From: Calliopum simillimum
Taxonomy: Eukaryota > Arthropoda > Insecta > Diptera > Lauxaniidae
DNA: 64,000 bases
Direction: 5' to 3'
NCBI GenBank assembly: GCA_951812925.1
Contig: OX638370.1
Location: 43,713,948 to 43,777,947 of the forward strand
Numbering within the stretch: the stretch's first letter is position 1; every line of letters begins with the position of its first letter. The notes under the pieces were generated by a model. That model was not told the origin of the DNA. It saw only the letters and a list, made by a program, of their open reading frames with translations, and did no database searches. Of the stretch, positions 34,014 to 44,962 are shown piece by piece. A program made the translations under genes and the position numbers.

Positions 34014-35457
34014 AAATATCTGCGTCCCGCAGATTAGCATAAAAAGTGGCGGGATCCTTCGGGGCTATCTTTATTTCAGGGTTGACCTGATCCTTGGTGA
34101 TATTTTGATGCAAGCCGGGGATCTTGACGTCTGCAGTCACTTTTCTCCAGATAATATAACAGGCTGTGGCTATAGCTAACAAAATTAATGCCTGTATGGC
34201 GGTGGAAAGGTGAAAATTCGCTCCGAGGGTACTGAGGCGCTTGATGTTATCCAGGCTCACTTCATCAACGTACTCTAAGTTTAACTTTAGGCCGTGATTC
34301 GTCAGATTAGTCAAGACGGACGGCAATGCTTGCAATTTCTTGGCTATCGTGCTTGAAAAATTTCGGCTACCAATGCTCACTGTTTCGTTGTTTAGTTGAA
34401 TAACAAATGTGCCATTTAGGACTCTTTCCTGATTTTCTCCTTTTATCATTCCTCTGAAATTAGTTAGAAATATGGTGTTGTCGTTAATGAGTTCAATTGT
34501 TTCTCCATTGTCGGCTTCGAAGTGACATCTTGCATTTCCTCCTTTGATAAGTTTTGGTAGGCAATCGTCTTCAGGTAACTTCTTTACTGAATTTCCTTCA
34601 CAGATTGTTGCGTTGTTAATTGAGGTGCAGCTACCCGCAATTCCAAATGTCTCGTCCTCGCTTACCAAGAATTCCTTATATTCGAGATCCACTCGCCTGC
34701 CCTTTAATGATGCGGCTCTTGCTAGCAATAGCCGATAGGCTGTAGGTTTCACCTTTGGTACGGAAAGCAGGTAAATGAGAGTTGTTCCATTCGAATAAAT
34801 TGACGGCTTAGCGTACTCCATTGCTTCAACCAGGTTCTGATATGGAAGTGTTTGTTCCTCAAATATCACCCGTTCGATTTCAGACTGGTCCAACAGATTG
34901 GTGTTGACTATTCCTGTTTTCGCCATTTGAGAGGCTCGTACAATTTCGGATATTTGCTCCTTCAGGACCAGGACCTTGCTAGACAAAAAAATCTCAAGGC
35001 TTGCAGCATTAATACCCTTGTCGATGTGATTCGCGTAGCTTGCTATATCGTTGGCTTTTTGGACAGCTTCCCGTGTAGCATTAAAGAGTCTTCTGTTTAT
35101 TAAAAATTGGTTGTTGTTGTTATTTACCAGGTCGTCCTGGCTACGTAGAATGCAATCCCAGTCCGTTGCGTCTGGCGATCCAGCAATCCATTTCCACGCT
35201 GACCCAATCCAGTTTATGGAGCGACTTTTCCGTATCCTACCCTTTTGTAGCTCGTCAAGGCGAAGTTTTGTTTGGTTGAGGTGGAATTCGATGATAGTCT
35301 TCATTGGATTTTGGTCCAAGTCATGCTCAACGGCATCTGATATTTCGGTGATGATATTGTTAAAGTGTTCCAGATCTATGGCGTGCACCAACTTGAAGTG
35401 TCCATTAATTATCCATCCGCTTCCATGTTGGATAGTGACCAGCGGAGAGTTATAATC
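34012..35457 (-). CDS. env: Errantivirus env: class I-like fusion glycoprotein, open
   Basis: The frame is open from an acceptor-like TATAG at 35458 to the stop at 34012. It has no ATG before its conserved part and lacks a signal peptide here, so it is presumably expressed from a spliced RNA whose leader exon I cannot place. The family layout is visible: a furin-type site RIRKSR followed by a hydrophobic stretch with NWIGSAWKWIAG; a long ectodomain with several N-glycosylation sequons and a cysteine-rich part; then a C-terminal membrane anchor (AIQALILLAIATACYIIW) and a cytosolic tail of about 45 residues. The relation is to baculovirus-F-like envelope proteins of insect errantiviruses. No internal stop or shift is visible. 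Whether it functions is unknown. Confidence 0.85.
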   Translation of the reverse strand, partial: DYNSPLVTIQHGSGWIINGHFKLVHAIDLEHFNNIITEISDAVEHDLDQNPMKTIIEFHLNQTKLRLDELQKGRIRKSRSINWIGSAWKWIAGSPDATDWDCILRSQDDLVNNNNNQFLINRRLFNATREAVQKANDIASYANHIDKGINAASLEIFLSSKVLVLKEQISEIVRASQMAKTGIVNTNLLDQSEIERVIFEEQTLPYQNLVEAMEYAKPSIYSNGTTLIYLLSVPKVKPTAYRLLLARAASLKGRRVDLEYKEFLVSEDETFGIAGSCTSINNATICEGNSVKKLPEDDCLPKLIKGGNARCHFEADNGETIELINDNTIFLTNFRGMIKGENQERVLNGTFVIQLNNETVSIGSRNFSSTIAKKLQALPSVLTNLTNHGLKLNLEYVDEVSLDNIKRLSTLGANFHLSTAIQALILLAIATACYIIWRKVTADVKIPGLHQNITKDQVNPEIKIAPKDPATFYANLRDADI

Positions 35458-35459
35458 CT

Positions 35460-36050
35460 ATACGTCGAATGCGGAGACCCCAGCAATTATGAGCAGCCTA
35501 ACTTACCATTATGGAAATAGGAAAAATGTTAATACAATAAGGTTTTAAATTTACAGATAGCTTTAAGGTGTGTCCCTTCAAGAGAGATCTATATTTTTAC
35601 TGAGTCGTCACAGCGACTTTTTAAGTTAAAATTTTTCTTATTTAATTACATATAAGCAATTTTCTTAGGGAAAAGTGGTTTTAACTTCATTATTTTGTCG
35701 CTTCCCGTTCTAACGCAACCACTTCTAATAGACTTCAATTTTACAGTTACATTTGCCACTTGTAATTACCAGCAAAATTTAAAATTTTTCCTTTAATGAA
35801 ATTAATCACCATTTTTCCCATTTCATTACAGTATGGTTAGCACTAATTCCTTTTTTATCTTAAACTTCTAGTTTTATACCTTAAACCTTCTATTCTTTTA
35901 TACTGTTACTTTTACCTTACACAAGTAGGTAAGTAATTTTTCGCAAATTTTGTGGCTCTAACTTATTAAAAAATTGAATATTATTACATGTCATATTATT
36001 ATAGTTTTATTACGGTGGAGTCCCCTCCTTTTTATCGTTCTTTTTTCTTT
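35460..36050 (-). other. Non-coding gap between integrase and env
   Basis: About 590 AT-rich bases inside the LTR element, downstream of the integrase stop and upstream of the env acceptor. No frame with homology. Confidence 0.6.
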
Positions 36051-36990
36051 TTACCTATTGGTATTTTTAATATGGGCTTTATGGATCCTTCTTCCCCCAT
36101 CCGTTGCCACTGTCACCCTATTATCTCTACTGACAATTTCTCTCTTATAGAGTGGCTTCTGCTTAGCCCTGATTTGCTTATTCCTTACATACACAACATC
36201 CCCTTGGTTGTATTCTTTTGGGTCTTGCCTTCTCCTATTCATTCGTAAGTTGCGTACCTCCTGATTTTCTCTGATTTGAGCTCTAACATTATTGAAAACT
36301 CTGTCACGAAAATTAGTTAAATTTTGATAATTTATTCGCTGTGTTCTATTAAAAAAGATATCGCTCGGTTTCTGTTTGGTTAAGGAATGAACTGAATTGT
36401 TATAACGATCTACTGCAATATACAGTAGTTCTTTTGGACTTGTATTCCTTATTTCCCTCTGGAGGCAGCGATATATCTCAATAATGGTCGAGTGAAGTCT
36501 TTCTATTTGTCCGTTGACTTCACTCCTTTGAACCGGGGTTTGATAAAGTTCCACACCTAGATTTCTTATGTATTTAGAGACAGTTGGACTCATAAAACCT
36601 TTCTCGTTGTCTGTAACTATCATTTTTGGGACCGTGAAGTAGTGTAAAACCTTTGCAAACTTGCTTCGCAGGTGCACCGCAGATTTATTCCTTAGGTGAA
36701 AAAATTTCGCAAATTTAGAAAATTTATCCACACAGCTTAGAAATTTACTACCCTATAATTCAAAAATATCTACGTGTAGAATATCGCAGGGGTTATTGGG
36801 AATGGGTGTGTTTTTCAGTTTTGGAACGAACGGATGCCTATCGTACTTATTTAATTTGCAGACCTCACAGGCTCTTGTGTAATGCCTTATACGACTTGAC
36901 ATTTTTGGGAAATAATAATTTTCTAGTATTTGTACCCTATTCTCTAGAGGATTTCTATGTGCCCTTTTGTGCTCTGCCTCAATTATCCTG
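36051..36990 (-). pseudogene. pol: Integrase part of pol, interrupted by a stop codon
   Basis: The frame follows the reverse transcriptase-RNase H frame but is shifted near 36990. Its N-terminal zinc-binding part (EHKRAH and CEVC) is readable upstream of an in-frame TAG at 36753-36755. Downstream, the catalytic core continues with VTDNEKGF (second aspartate) and RSEVNGQIER (glutamate), and then a basic C-terminal part. The first aspartate lies just before the TAG in HVDIF. With a shift and a stop, this copy cannot make full-length integrase. Confidence 0.88.
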
Positions 36991-39252
36991 CGTTTTCTTC
37001 ATTGGCGATATCTTCCACCAACCTTTGAGTTATTCTTACCTTATAGTAGAGGAAATGTTCGCAATAGATATCTTGAAGCAACTGAATGTGATTTTCAGGT
37101 ATTTTTATCCCATTTATTACTGACGGATTTAGCCTGGATTTCAAGACTTGAATCAGTATATCCTTTTCGATTCTGTCCAACGTTACAAAGTGGCGAGTGT
37201 AACCATGGTGAGGATTAATGTAGCTAAACAGTTGATTTCCCTCTCGAATGACGATTTGATTCTTAAATACGTTCAATGGTGCCTCAACGTGTGGTATTAG
37301 GTCACTTGCATCCTGATCGGCGCTATGTATTGTACCTTCACTTGCAGATATGGTTTCTGAAGTACCCTCATTAGCCGCAACCACACTATGATTTCCCTCT
37401 GATGCTGTGTCTGTACCAGAATTTGAAAGGATATTTACCTGAGTCTTAAGCCTCGATAGAGCATCTGCCACCAAGTTTGATTTACCAGGTTTGTAAATCA
37501 ACTCGTGGTTGTACTCTTCGATCCTGGCTTTCCAGCGCTTTAGTTTTGCATTGTAGTTTCGGTTTCCCAGCGCGAACGTCAATGGTTGGTGGTCGGTATA
37601 AATACGGATTTTCTTTGCCCCATAAAGATAAGAGCGCAGATTATCTAGTGCCCACACAATAGCTAGCATTTCCCTTTCGTTTGTAGCGTAACCTTCCTCA
37701 GTTCTACTCAGTGATCGCGATATGTACGAGATAGGTCTGTCTTTACCATGTTCGCCCTGAGACAAAACCGCCCCTATTGCATAGTTCGATGCGTCGGTAG
37801 TGAGGTTAAAAGGTTTCTCAAAATCAGGGAATGCTAGCACGTCAGCAGAAATTAATAATGTTTTCAAATCGTCAAAAGCCTTGAGTCCATTTGTATCAAG
37901 AACAATTTTAACTTTTTTGGAAGCGTTAGCTTTGACTTGGGCATACTCGCCCCTAGTTAAATTTGTCAAGGGTTTTGCCACTTTCGCGTAATCACGTATA
38001 AACTTCCTATAATACGAAGTTAGTCCGAGGAAACTTTTAAGTTCCTTTAAACTTTTTGGGGGAGCAATATTTTGGATGGCAATCACCTTCTTTTCATTTG
38101 GCCTTATTCCATTAGCAGTAACTATATATCCCAAAAACTCGACTTCATTTTTCATGAAATGAGTTTTATCAAGATTCACCCTTAGGTTGGCTTCGCGTAG
38201 CCTTGAAAATATAGTCTCGACATTCCCAAGATGTTCGTCTTCCTCCGTACCGTATACAATGATGTCGTCAATGTACACGTAGCAAATTCTACCGATAAAC
38301 TCCTTAAGCACGTCGTCTATCATCCGCTGAAAAATAGCGGGCGAGTTTTTCAAACCAAAGGGTAACCGGAGAAATTCGTATTTACCGTTCATTGTGGAAA
38401 ACGCCGTCTTGGGGACATCGGACATTTTCATTGGAATTTGATGGAAGCCCGAGGTCAAATCCAATGTCGTAAAATATCTTGCCCTGCTAAGGCTGGCCAA
38501 TGTGGAGTTAATGTCTGGTATAGGGTAGGTATCGGGGACGGTGACGGCGTTCAATCGTTTAAAGTCGATCACCATTCGGTACTGTTTCTCCCCATTTGGC
38601 TTAGGTTTCTTCGGCACTACCCAAACTGGGGAGTTATATGGACTTCTTGAGCGTCTGATAATTCCTTCGTCAAGTAATTCCTGCACCTGCCTTTCTACTT
38701 CGGCCCTCATGCTGGTAGGATATGGATAGCTTTTGGTGTAAATCGGCTCATCAGTCGTGGTCTTAATTTCAGCCGTGACTGTTGTGCCTGCAATCTCTTT
38801 ACCGTTTATTGGTCCGAAGAGGGGTTGGTGCATGTTTATAATGTGGTGTAGTTTTTTTTGCGTGTCCTTGGAAAGACTATTATCCAATACTGGGTAAACT
38901 TGTTTAGATATTTTTTCAAGAAGGGGTATTTTTATATTGGGGCTTAGCATTAAAAGATTTTGTTTTCTATCAATTACTGCTTCTAATTCTTTAAGGGTTT
39001 CGTCACCGATTAATCCATCGAAAGCAACAAGTCCTGGCAAGACATAAAATGTAATAAGGGTATCATTTCCAGCTTTTTGGAAGAACCTGCCCTCGACTTT
39101 TTCAGATATTAAGACTTGGCCCCCAGCGGATTCAGCGGAGAAAGATTTGGGCAACTTAACGCTATTTTTTGCAAGACGTGGATTAATAAAATTTTTGTTA
39201 GCACCAGTGTCCACAAGGAATTTCCACACTGTGCCTTCACTGCCTACGTATT
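36983..39252 (-). CDS. pol: Pol: protease, reverse transcriptase, RNase H
   Basis: The frame overlaps the gag end in the -1 frame, and the first ATG is at 39229, so it is probably read by frameshifting from gag. From that ATG: aspartic protease motif LVDTGA at residues 5-10; reverse transcriptase about 165-340 with LDLTSGFHQ (256-264), FLRLPFGLKNSPAIF and YVYIDDIIVYG (active site 319-322); RNase H with TTDASNYAIGAVLS and TDHQPL. The frame ends at 36983, where a frameshift separates it from integrase. This part itself is open over 748 residues. It would act in the cytoplasmic particle to copy element RNA. Confidence 0.92.
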
Positions 39253-40446
39253 CTATGTAAGGTACGCTGGATAGGCCCCGTCCATAAAATTTAACTGATC
39301 CATCTCCACGTTTGCTGCGACACTTTCCGCATAGCGGGTTTCCTCCCGATCCTGCTCAAGGTATTTGTTGTCTGTCGTTTGGATGTTAAACATCCTTTGA
39401 TGCTTTGGACGATAATTGTCTGACCCATACCTCCTTTTGAAGGAATTAGCTCGTGGCCTGTTCATATAATTTACCTGTCGAGATTGTCCGGAATGGTCAA
39501 CCTCCATCTTTATCGCCGGCCTAGGAGCGTCTGGTCTTAAAGGAATGGACTGGTGATTATTTCCTGACCAGCCACCTCGTCTGATCTGATCGGTACCGGC
39601 AAATTTCCTTGGGAACAGTGTAGGAGGGATATCCCTATTCGTCATCTGGTTTATGGGTATTGTAACTGAGTTACGCGCAGCTGCATTGTGTAATGGATAA
39701 CTCCTGTAGTTCAGGTTCTGAATATCCAAGCACAAGGTATAAGCCTCCGGTAGGCTCGTTGGTTTCTGGACAATTATCATTCTTGAAAGATCCCCATTCA
39801 ACCCCCTTATGAATACATCAAGCGCTCGGTTGCGATAAGTCTCCACCAATGCTTGCATTGTTTCCAATGAATGGTTGTCCGATTTGAGTTTATTTACTAT
39901 AAGGGAAAACTGGTGGTTCACTCTAGCGTAAAATTCATCTAAGCGCGATGCTCCTTGCACCAGCTGACCCAGCTGGTGTTCCAGGGTGCGGATGTCCCTC
40001 TTATCCGCGTAGTGCAAGGACAGGCACGATTTCATTGCCGGCCAATCATCGTCTAATACATGGTTAGAAATCAAAGCTTTATTAGCGTCCCCCCTAATTT
40101 TTCCTCTGATACTTTTGATGATTGCCCTATAGATTGGCTTCGCACGTACGATTTTATAATCATCTAGTATGCCCTCGACCATATTGACCCAGGACATGTA
40201 CTGAGCCTCATCCCCCTCGAAGGCCTGCAACTCTTTTACTGCATCAGGGAGCCTACGAATTTCCTTAAGCTCCTCCTCTGAGGACGGCCCTCGCAATGGT
40301 GTGGGAGGTAGATCCCTATGGGCAGCTGAACGCGCCTGGTTTGATTCTTCTAGCTCGCGAATTCTAGTTTCCGCCCTCCTTAATTCTTGCATGAGCGACC
40401 CGACAGCGTCGGTTAGCTCAGTTACAGAATGGGTCAAAGCATCCAT
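39253..40446 (-). CDS. gag: Gag structural protein
   Basis: 397 residues from an ATG at 40446. The N-terminus is a likely coiled coil (LMQELRRAETRIRELEESN). The middle holds the Gypsy-type capsid region (FEGDEAQYMSWVNMVEG; FIRGLNGDLSRMIIV). The C-terminal part is basic and arginine/asparagine-rich. No CCHC zinc knuckle is visible, as is common in errantivirus gag. It is open throughout and ends 24 bases before the first pol ATG, with pol in the -1 frame. Confidence 0.88.
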   Translation of the reverse strand: MDALTHSVTELTDAVGSLMQELRRAETRIRELEESNQARSAAHRDLPPTPLRGPSSEEELKEIRRLPDAVKELQAFEGDEAQYMSWVNMVEGILDDYKIVRAKPIYRAIIKSIRGKIRGDANKALISNHVLDDDWPAMKSCLSLHYADKRDIRTLEHQLGQLVQGASRLDEFYARVNHQFSLIVNKLKSDNHSLETMQALVETYRNRALDVFIRGLNGDLSRMIIVQKPTSLPEAYTLCLDIQNLNYRSYPLHNAAARNSVTIPINQMTNRDIPPTLFPRKFAGTDQIRRGGWSGNNHQSIPLRPDAPRPAIKMEVDHSGQSRQVNYMNRPRANSFKRRYGSDNYRPKHQRMFNIQTTDNKYLEQDREETRYAESVAANVEMDQLNFMDGAYPAYLT

Positions 40447-41723
40447 AGTTTTTTTTATTTAAATTTTTTTCTTAGGTATTCAAAAAAGAAGTAAAAGGAG
40501 ATGACTCACCGAATATACTTATAACGTTTCTATCCTTGAAATAAATGTCTCTATGTTTTCTTACAATTGTAGCATTTCTTTCCTTTAGTTTTTTTGAAAT
40601 TCCTCAAGTTTTTCTGAAATTAAGAAAAAAAAAAATTTTATTATTTGCTATTACAATACCGTGTTCTTATGGTAACGGCGACATTTAGTCTCGGTTATTG
40701 CCGTGTTATCCCGTTTAGTTGTCAACAAATCAATTGTATTCAACCGACTAGGGCACAAATCGCAATTCATATTTATCTTTAGCGATCTCCAACATGTTCT
40801 CATGTGAATGTTGGAAAGTAGCGGAGGCGGAATGTTACCCGTGTTCCCATGTGTACGAGTAACTTCGCCCAATGGACGCACCAAAACCTCCGTGGGCGCT
40901 ACTATCGCACAGAAAAAATACCCGAATCAGAGCAAAAAATGCGAATTAAAATTATTTAAATTTCCAGGCGTTGTTTTAAACACCTCACAAAAACTGGTAA
41001 ACTGTAAATAAAGTTGCCAAGCTTTCCGCCGGGGACTTGAAACCACCACGATTACCATTTTAGCGGAAAGCCAAACAAATCTTGTGTGCACCGACCCTGC
41101 CGCCATGCTTGTGTATTAGAAAAAAAAGAAAAAAAAAAAATAATAAAAAATAATAAATAAATAAAAACAAAAAAAAAAGTTTTGAATAAACCGCAGGAAT
41201 AATTTTAAATTTGATTTAATTAATCTTATTGGTTCCCGGTGGCAATAGTGGACAATGGTTAGTCACTGTGGCTCAATTGTTTACTTATTTTGTCACATTC
41301 ACCTTATTATTTTCCCCAACCAGAGGTCCTTACCGTGGGTCGGGGGATTCTCTGGTACCCCCCAAAATATCAAGCAAAGGTACCATCACTTTTTATTTGC
41401 CACCGCGCACTAGTACACTGATTGCCACAACCCTGCCATCGGGATTTCCAATTCTCAATAACACAAAAACACAACTGGATCAGGCACACACAAACCGTTT
41501 TTTGCCACACTTTTTTTTTTTTTTTTTAAAAAAATTTATTTATTATTTGCACGAAACCTCTTTGAAATACTTTTCTCGCAAGTATTTCATCACTTTTATT
41601 TTCTCAAACAAAAAATAAAAAAAATTTCATTTATTTTATTTTTAATTGTTATTAGGATATTCCTCCAAAGGATAGCCTAAGGAACCCGCCAAAGGATTTT
41701 TGGCGGGTCCCTGCTCGGGCGCC
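40447..41723 (-). other. Leader of the LTR element
   Basis: About 1.28 kb between the 5' LTR and gag, with A- and T-rich runs (around 41120-41180 and 41510-41530). The small frames at 40651-40884 and 41229-41618 have no homology. The packaging signal and the env splice donor probably lie here but cannot be pinpointed by eye. Confidence 0.6.
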
Positions 41724-41724
41724 A
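41706..41724 (-). other. Primer binding site (tRNA-Lys type)
   Basis: On the minus strand TGGCGCCCGAGCAGGGAC starts with the last base of the 5' LTR. It is close to the well-known lysine-tRNA primer site, beginning TGGCGCC. Confidence 0.75.
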
Positions 41725-42073
41725 GTTAACAAGTGTGCGGCGGTACACTTGAAAAAAATTAAAGTTGGTAGCCGGCCACTGGCTCCATGTCCTTCTGAAA
41801 TTAATTAAGTAACACGAATTTAGTTTTTGACAGGTTTATTCCCTATTCGTACCGATGCCGAATTAAGAATGATATCCTAAAAACTAAATAAAAATAAGCT
41901 AGGCTAATTCCTTATACTAACGTAATATAAATCTGCTGAATCCGCGATTCCCACGTTGTGGTGCGTTGACGTGGCCATAACGACGTCGCAGTCGCGCGTG
42001 TGGATCACGTTGCATACAGCAGACGCTTGGTCAGCAAGAATGAAAGGGAGTTGGCTTTGCTAACGTGTTAACT
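41724..42073 (-). repeat. 5' LTR
   Basis: 350 bases, near-identical partner of 33653-34002. It is followed on the plus strand by the TAAA target duplicate at 42074. Confidence 0.93.
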
Positions 42074-42077
42074 TAAA

Positions 42078-42240
42078 TGATATTAAAATCTTGTGGAATT
42101 ATCTGGACGCAAAAGATCGCCAGCACAAGATTTGTTTAAAAACTGAACTGAAAAGGGTATTCATGGAAAATGGGAAAAAATTTATCCGAGCTATTGTGAA
42201 AAACTAATTCAAAGGATGCCAAAAGGACTAAACATGACAA
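42078..42240 (+). pseudogene. Tc1-type transposase remnant, right part
   Basis: Directly beyond the TAAA the plus strand reads DIKILWNYLDAKDRQH and KTELKRVFMENGKK, the Tc1 C-terminal block (third acidic region NxxENLWDxLD in the family; here the glutamate is replaced by isoleucine or lysine). It continues the frame cut at 33652, which proves the LTR element landed within this remnant. Confidence 0.8.
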
Positions 42241-42765
42241 AAAAAAAAACAAAATAATGTACACTAATTACTGAACTCATGAAAAAATAATAATTTTGTT
42301 AAGGTGTACGAATTTGGCTTTGGTACTGAATATGCTTGATTTCTGTAACTTTTTATTTATTTTCAAAAAAACGGAAAATTTCAAGTTTGGTTTTTTGTTA
42401 AAATTGAAGGATTAAATAGGCTATTTAAAAATGTACTTCAAATTTATTAAGTTATTTTTGCGAACTTAGTTTTGGGGCATCGAAAAAAAGTTTGTTTGGT
42501 GTACGACTTTGGCTTGGACCTACTGTAATTGTATTTTCTTTGTGAATTTTACTGACCTTAAAACGGTGTGTGGAAGAATTTTTTTCATTTGAATGGATAT
42601 GAGCCGAAAAAACACATTTTAGCAAACAGAACGCTTAACAATGGTAAAATCCGATATTTCTTTAGGTGCGCAAGTTAAAATCATAAAGCTGAACACTGAA
42701 TCAAAAGAAAATGTCAAACAATAAAACAGATTTTTTGAAGTAATAAAAACTGATTTTTTGCATTA

Positions 42766-43646
42766 GGGGAGATGTGTGTACCTTGGTCCGCTTTTTAGTT
42801 TTTTCAGTGTGCTGGATTTTCCAAAAAAGTTTCTTTAGTTTTTTGATCAAGTTATATTTCTACAATGCTTGCAGCATCAAATGACGTGACAATGATATTT
42901 CTATGTCTAACCATTGGGTAGAAATATTACTTTTTCCGTTGTAATCTCAAACGGTCCAAGGTACACCATGCAAGTGTACCTTGGACTATTAAAAATAAAA
43001 GAGAATACATTGTATTTTGGTAATAAATTATGAAAGAACCATTTATTATGTAATCAAAAGTAACATTTTTTTCAATAAAAAAAAAAATTAATCATAAACA
43101 AAAATTATAACACAAAAAAGTGCATTTAGTAAAAAACAATTAATTAAACAAAAATGGTTGCAAATAAATACATTAATCGCGTAAATAATAATAATAATAT
43201 TATATTGAGAGGCGATTATGGTTTCCTGGTTGCCCGTCGAAAAAGCTCGCCGGTCAATAAGCTAGGTCCAAGGTACACACAGACAGCATGCTTTAAAAAC
43301 TGTCAACACCCATAACACATGTTAATGAAAATACATCTAAAACACACTAAAAGCTTAAAACAATAACTAAACTTCCTTCCTGATGTTGTAAAACTGAAAT
43401 ATTTCAAGTAAGTTCCTCACAAAACGTTTCGTAGCTTACTCCAAAAACAAATTTTTACACACAAAAAACACTTTTTCCGTCGCTTTTTACACACGCGTAC
43501 AGCTTGACGGTCTGAAGTCTATTTATATGAGTCACCGGCATGAGTGGAAAATTTCATAGAAGAACATTATCGTACACGTGCAACTGATGAGTGGCAACCG
43601 GCACTCGGACCGAGGTACACTCGGACCAAGGTACACACATCTCCCC
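42766..43646. mobile_element. TA-flanked TIR element with reiterated terminal motif, copy 1
   Basis: 881 bases with perfect 25-base terminal repeats beginning GGGGAGATGTGTGTACCTTG, flanked by TA at 42764-42765 and 43647-43648. Peptide copy 2 keeps the empty site (single TA before CTTACAAAT near 53818). The word GTACCTTGGTCC or its complement occurs at least six times: near both ends, at 42953-42983 (twice, inverted) and at 43264. No transposase is present. A TA duplication fits the Tc1/mariner or pogo type. It ends 82 bases before the TATA box of the peptide gene. Confidence 0.88.
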
Positions 43647-43728
43647 TACTTACAAATTGAAACTATTGACTATACAGCTTGAACTTAAATACACTATTTT
43701 AAATTGGAAATTATTCAATTAAATTTTG

Positions 43729-43734
43729 TATAAA
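43729..43734 (+). promoter_or_regulatory. TATA box, peptide copy 1
   Basis: TATAAA in TTTGTATAAATATTGAAG, with a likely transcription start about 30 bases downstream near CTATACAGAGC. The leader would then be about 80 bases. Confidence 0.65.
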
Positions 43735-43839
43735 TATTGAAGAAAAATAATTAATTCTATACAGAGCAAAGTTTGCTTCTCTACAAGTTTGTCTGGTAAT
43801 TAACTAAATCGCAGTCATCCTCAAATTCATCCAACAACA

Positions 43840-44034
43840 ATGGTCAAAATAGCCGTCTTCGTTTTCCTGATCATTGCATGCGCAATGATAGTCACCACCG
43901 CTGGTGTTAGAGTTCGTGTTAGACCCTGTGACGAGGTCTGCCGTCGTATTGTACCCGAGAGGCACTCGTGTTGCAAAGCTCATAGAACCAGAGGTTACAG
44001 GGATTGCCGTGGCGGTATGCACTGTAATCGTTAA
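43840..44034 (+). CDS. Cationic six-cysteine secreted peptide, copy 1
   Basis: 64 residues in one exon. MVKIAVFVFLIIACAMIVTT plus A is a signal peptide. The mature 43 residues are strongly basic (about a dozen arginines) with six cysteines spaced C-X3-C-X9-C-C-X10-C-X5-C. TATA box, short leader, and AATAAA near 44088 make a complete gene. The spacing does not match defensins or the standard knottin pattern, and I do not recognise the family. A host-defence peptide is the most natural guess from charge and size, but that is inference. The protein is identical to copy 2. Confidence 0.82.
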   Translation: MVKIAVFVFLIIACAMIVTTAGVRVRVRPCDEVCRRIVPERHSCCKAHRTRGYRDCRGGMHCNR

Positions 44035-44149
44035 GTGCTGACTTTTTTTTTTTTTTTTTGTAACCGAAAATGGAAAATGACTTTTAATAAAAAATTTAAT
44101 CATCCAAAAAAAAAAAATTTTTGTTTTTATACAGAGAGATAATGACAAA

Positions 44150-44960
44150 GGTAAGTATGTTTGTTAGGACGGATCGAATGTTTTTACCGGTCTGGCTCAG
44201 CAAAAATCGTAAAGTTTGTTTAATTTGGAGAAACTTTGCCGACGTAAGCATATATTTTTAGTACAGTTTAGCCCCCCGATAATTACAAAATAGATATATG
44301 TACATACATACTCCCATAGATTTTTATTAAGCCTAGGAAAGTGAGGAATTTTCTGCGAAATAATAAAAGTGTATTTTTTAACCGGATTAATCTTAATTGA
44401 TGCATTAAAAATAAAGTATGAAAAGTCCATTGCGAAATTGTGTCCGCATAAAAAGGTATTCAGGGTCAAAGGTTGCAAAAATTTGTTTTTTGTAAATATC
44501 TACATAACAATTACTTTTACAAAATATAGTGTTTTCGCACAACTTGTAGTTTTGGAGATATCCTAATAGATTAAGAGCTGATCATGAAAAAATGGAAAAT
44601 CTAGGTGTAGTGGAAATGTTAATGGGAATCGTTAGCAAACCTTAAAAAACAGCTTGAAGCTCTTTTATTTTACTTGGAAACCCAGTTTAAATTATGTCGA
44701 TATATTTTTTCTTCTTCAAATTATTCTGACCTGATAAGGTGAAAAAAGTAAAAATCCACGTTTGTTCGATATTTCAGCTTACGATATTTCGGAGACAGAA
44801 AAGATATCGATATAATTTATACTGATTTTTAAAGTAAAAGAATTGGGCCTCAAGCATCATTTTCAATCCTTCGAGCAAAATTTCACAACGAATCCTCTGT
44901 ACAAAATTTCGTCGAACTACCTTAGTTTTCCGGTGAAAAATATTTCCATAGACACACAAA
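44150..44960. other. Intergenic region with a dispersed repeat
   Basis: Positions 44640-44935 are the partner of 32080-32355. The remainder has no gene; frames at 44197-44566 overlap on both strands without homology. Confidence 0.5.
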
Positions 44961-44962
44961 CA

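Larger units (their letters stand above)
33653..42073 (-). mobile_element. Gypsy/errantivirus-type LTR retrotransposon, 8.4 kb
   Basis: A complete element lies on the minus strand: 5' LTR 41724-42073, leader, gag, pol, env, 3' LTR 33653-34002. The LTRs (350 bases each, AGTTAAC to GTTAACT) differ at one base by my reading (G at 33691 against T at 41762), so insertion was recent. It is flanked by TAAA (33649-33652 and 42074-42077). The env gene and AGTTA-type ends place it with insect errantiviruses. pol carries a frameshift and an in-frame stop, so this copy is not autonomous, although gag and env are open. It splits an older Tc1 remnant. Confidence 0.93.
42530..44145 (+). repeat. Peptide gene duplication unit, copy 1
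   Basis: The unit (about 42530-44145, including an 881-base insertion) matches 53610-54315. Shared upstream words include GTGTGTGGAA and GAATCAAAAGAAAATGTCAA. Match quality falls off beyond GAGAGAT downstream. Both copies run on the plus strand, with start codons 10,172 bases apart. Confidence 0.85.

Noticed and set aside
43804..44148. Antisense frame over peptide copy 1, and 53976-54194 over copy 2
   Set aside because: These are shadows of the sense gene, with no signal peptide or conservation signal of their own.
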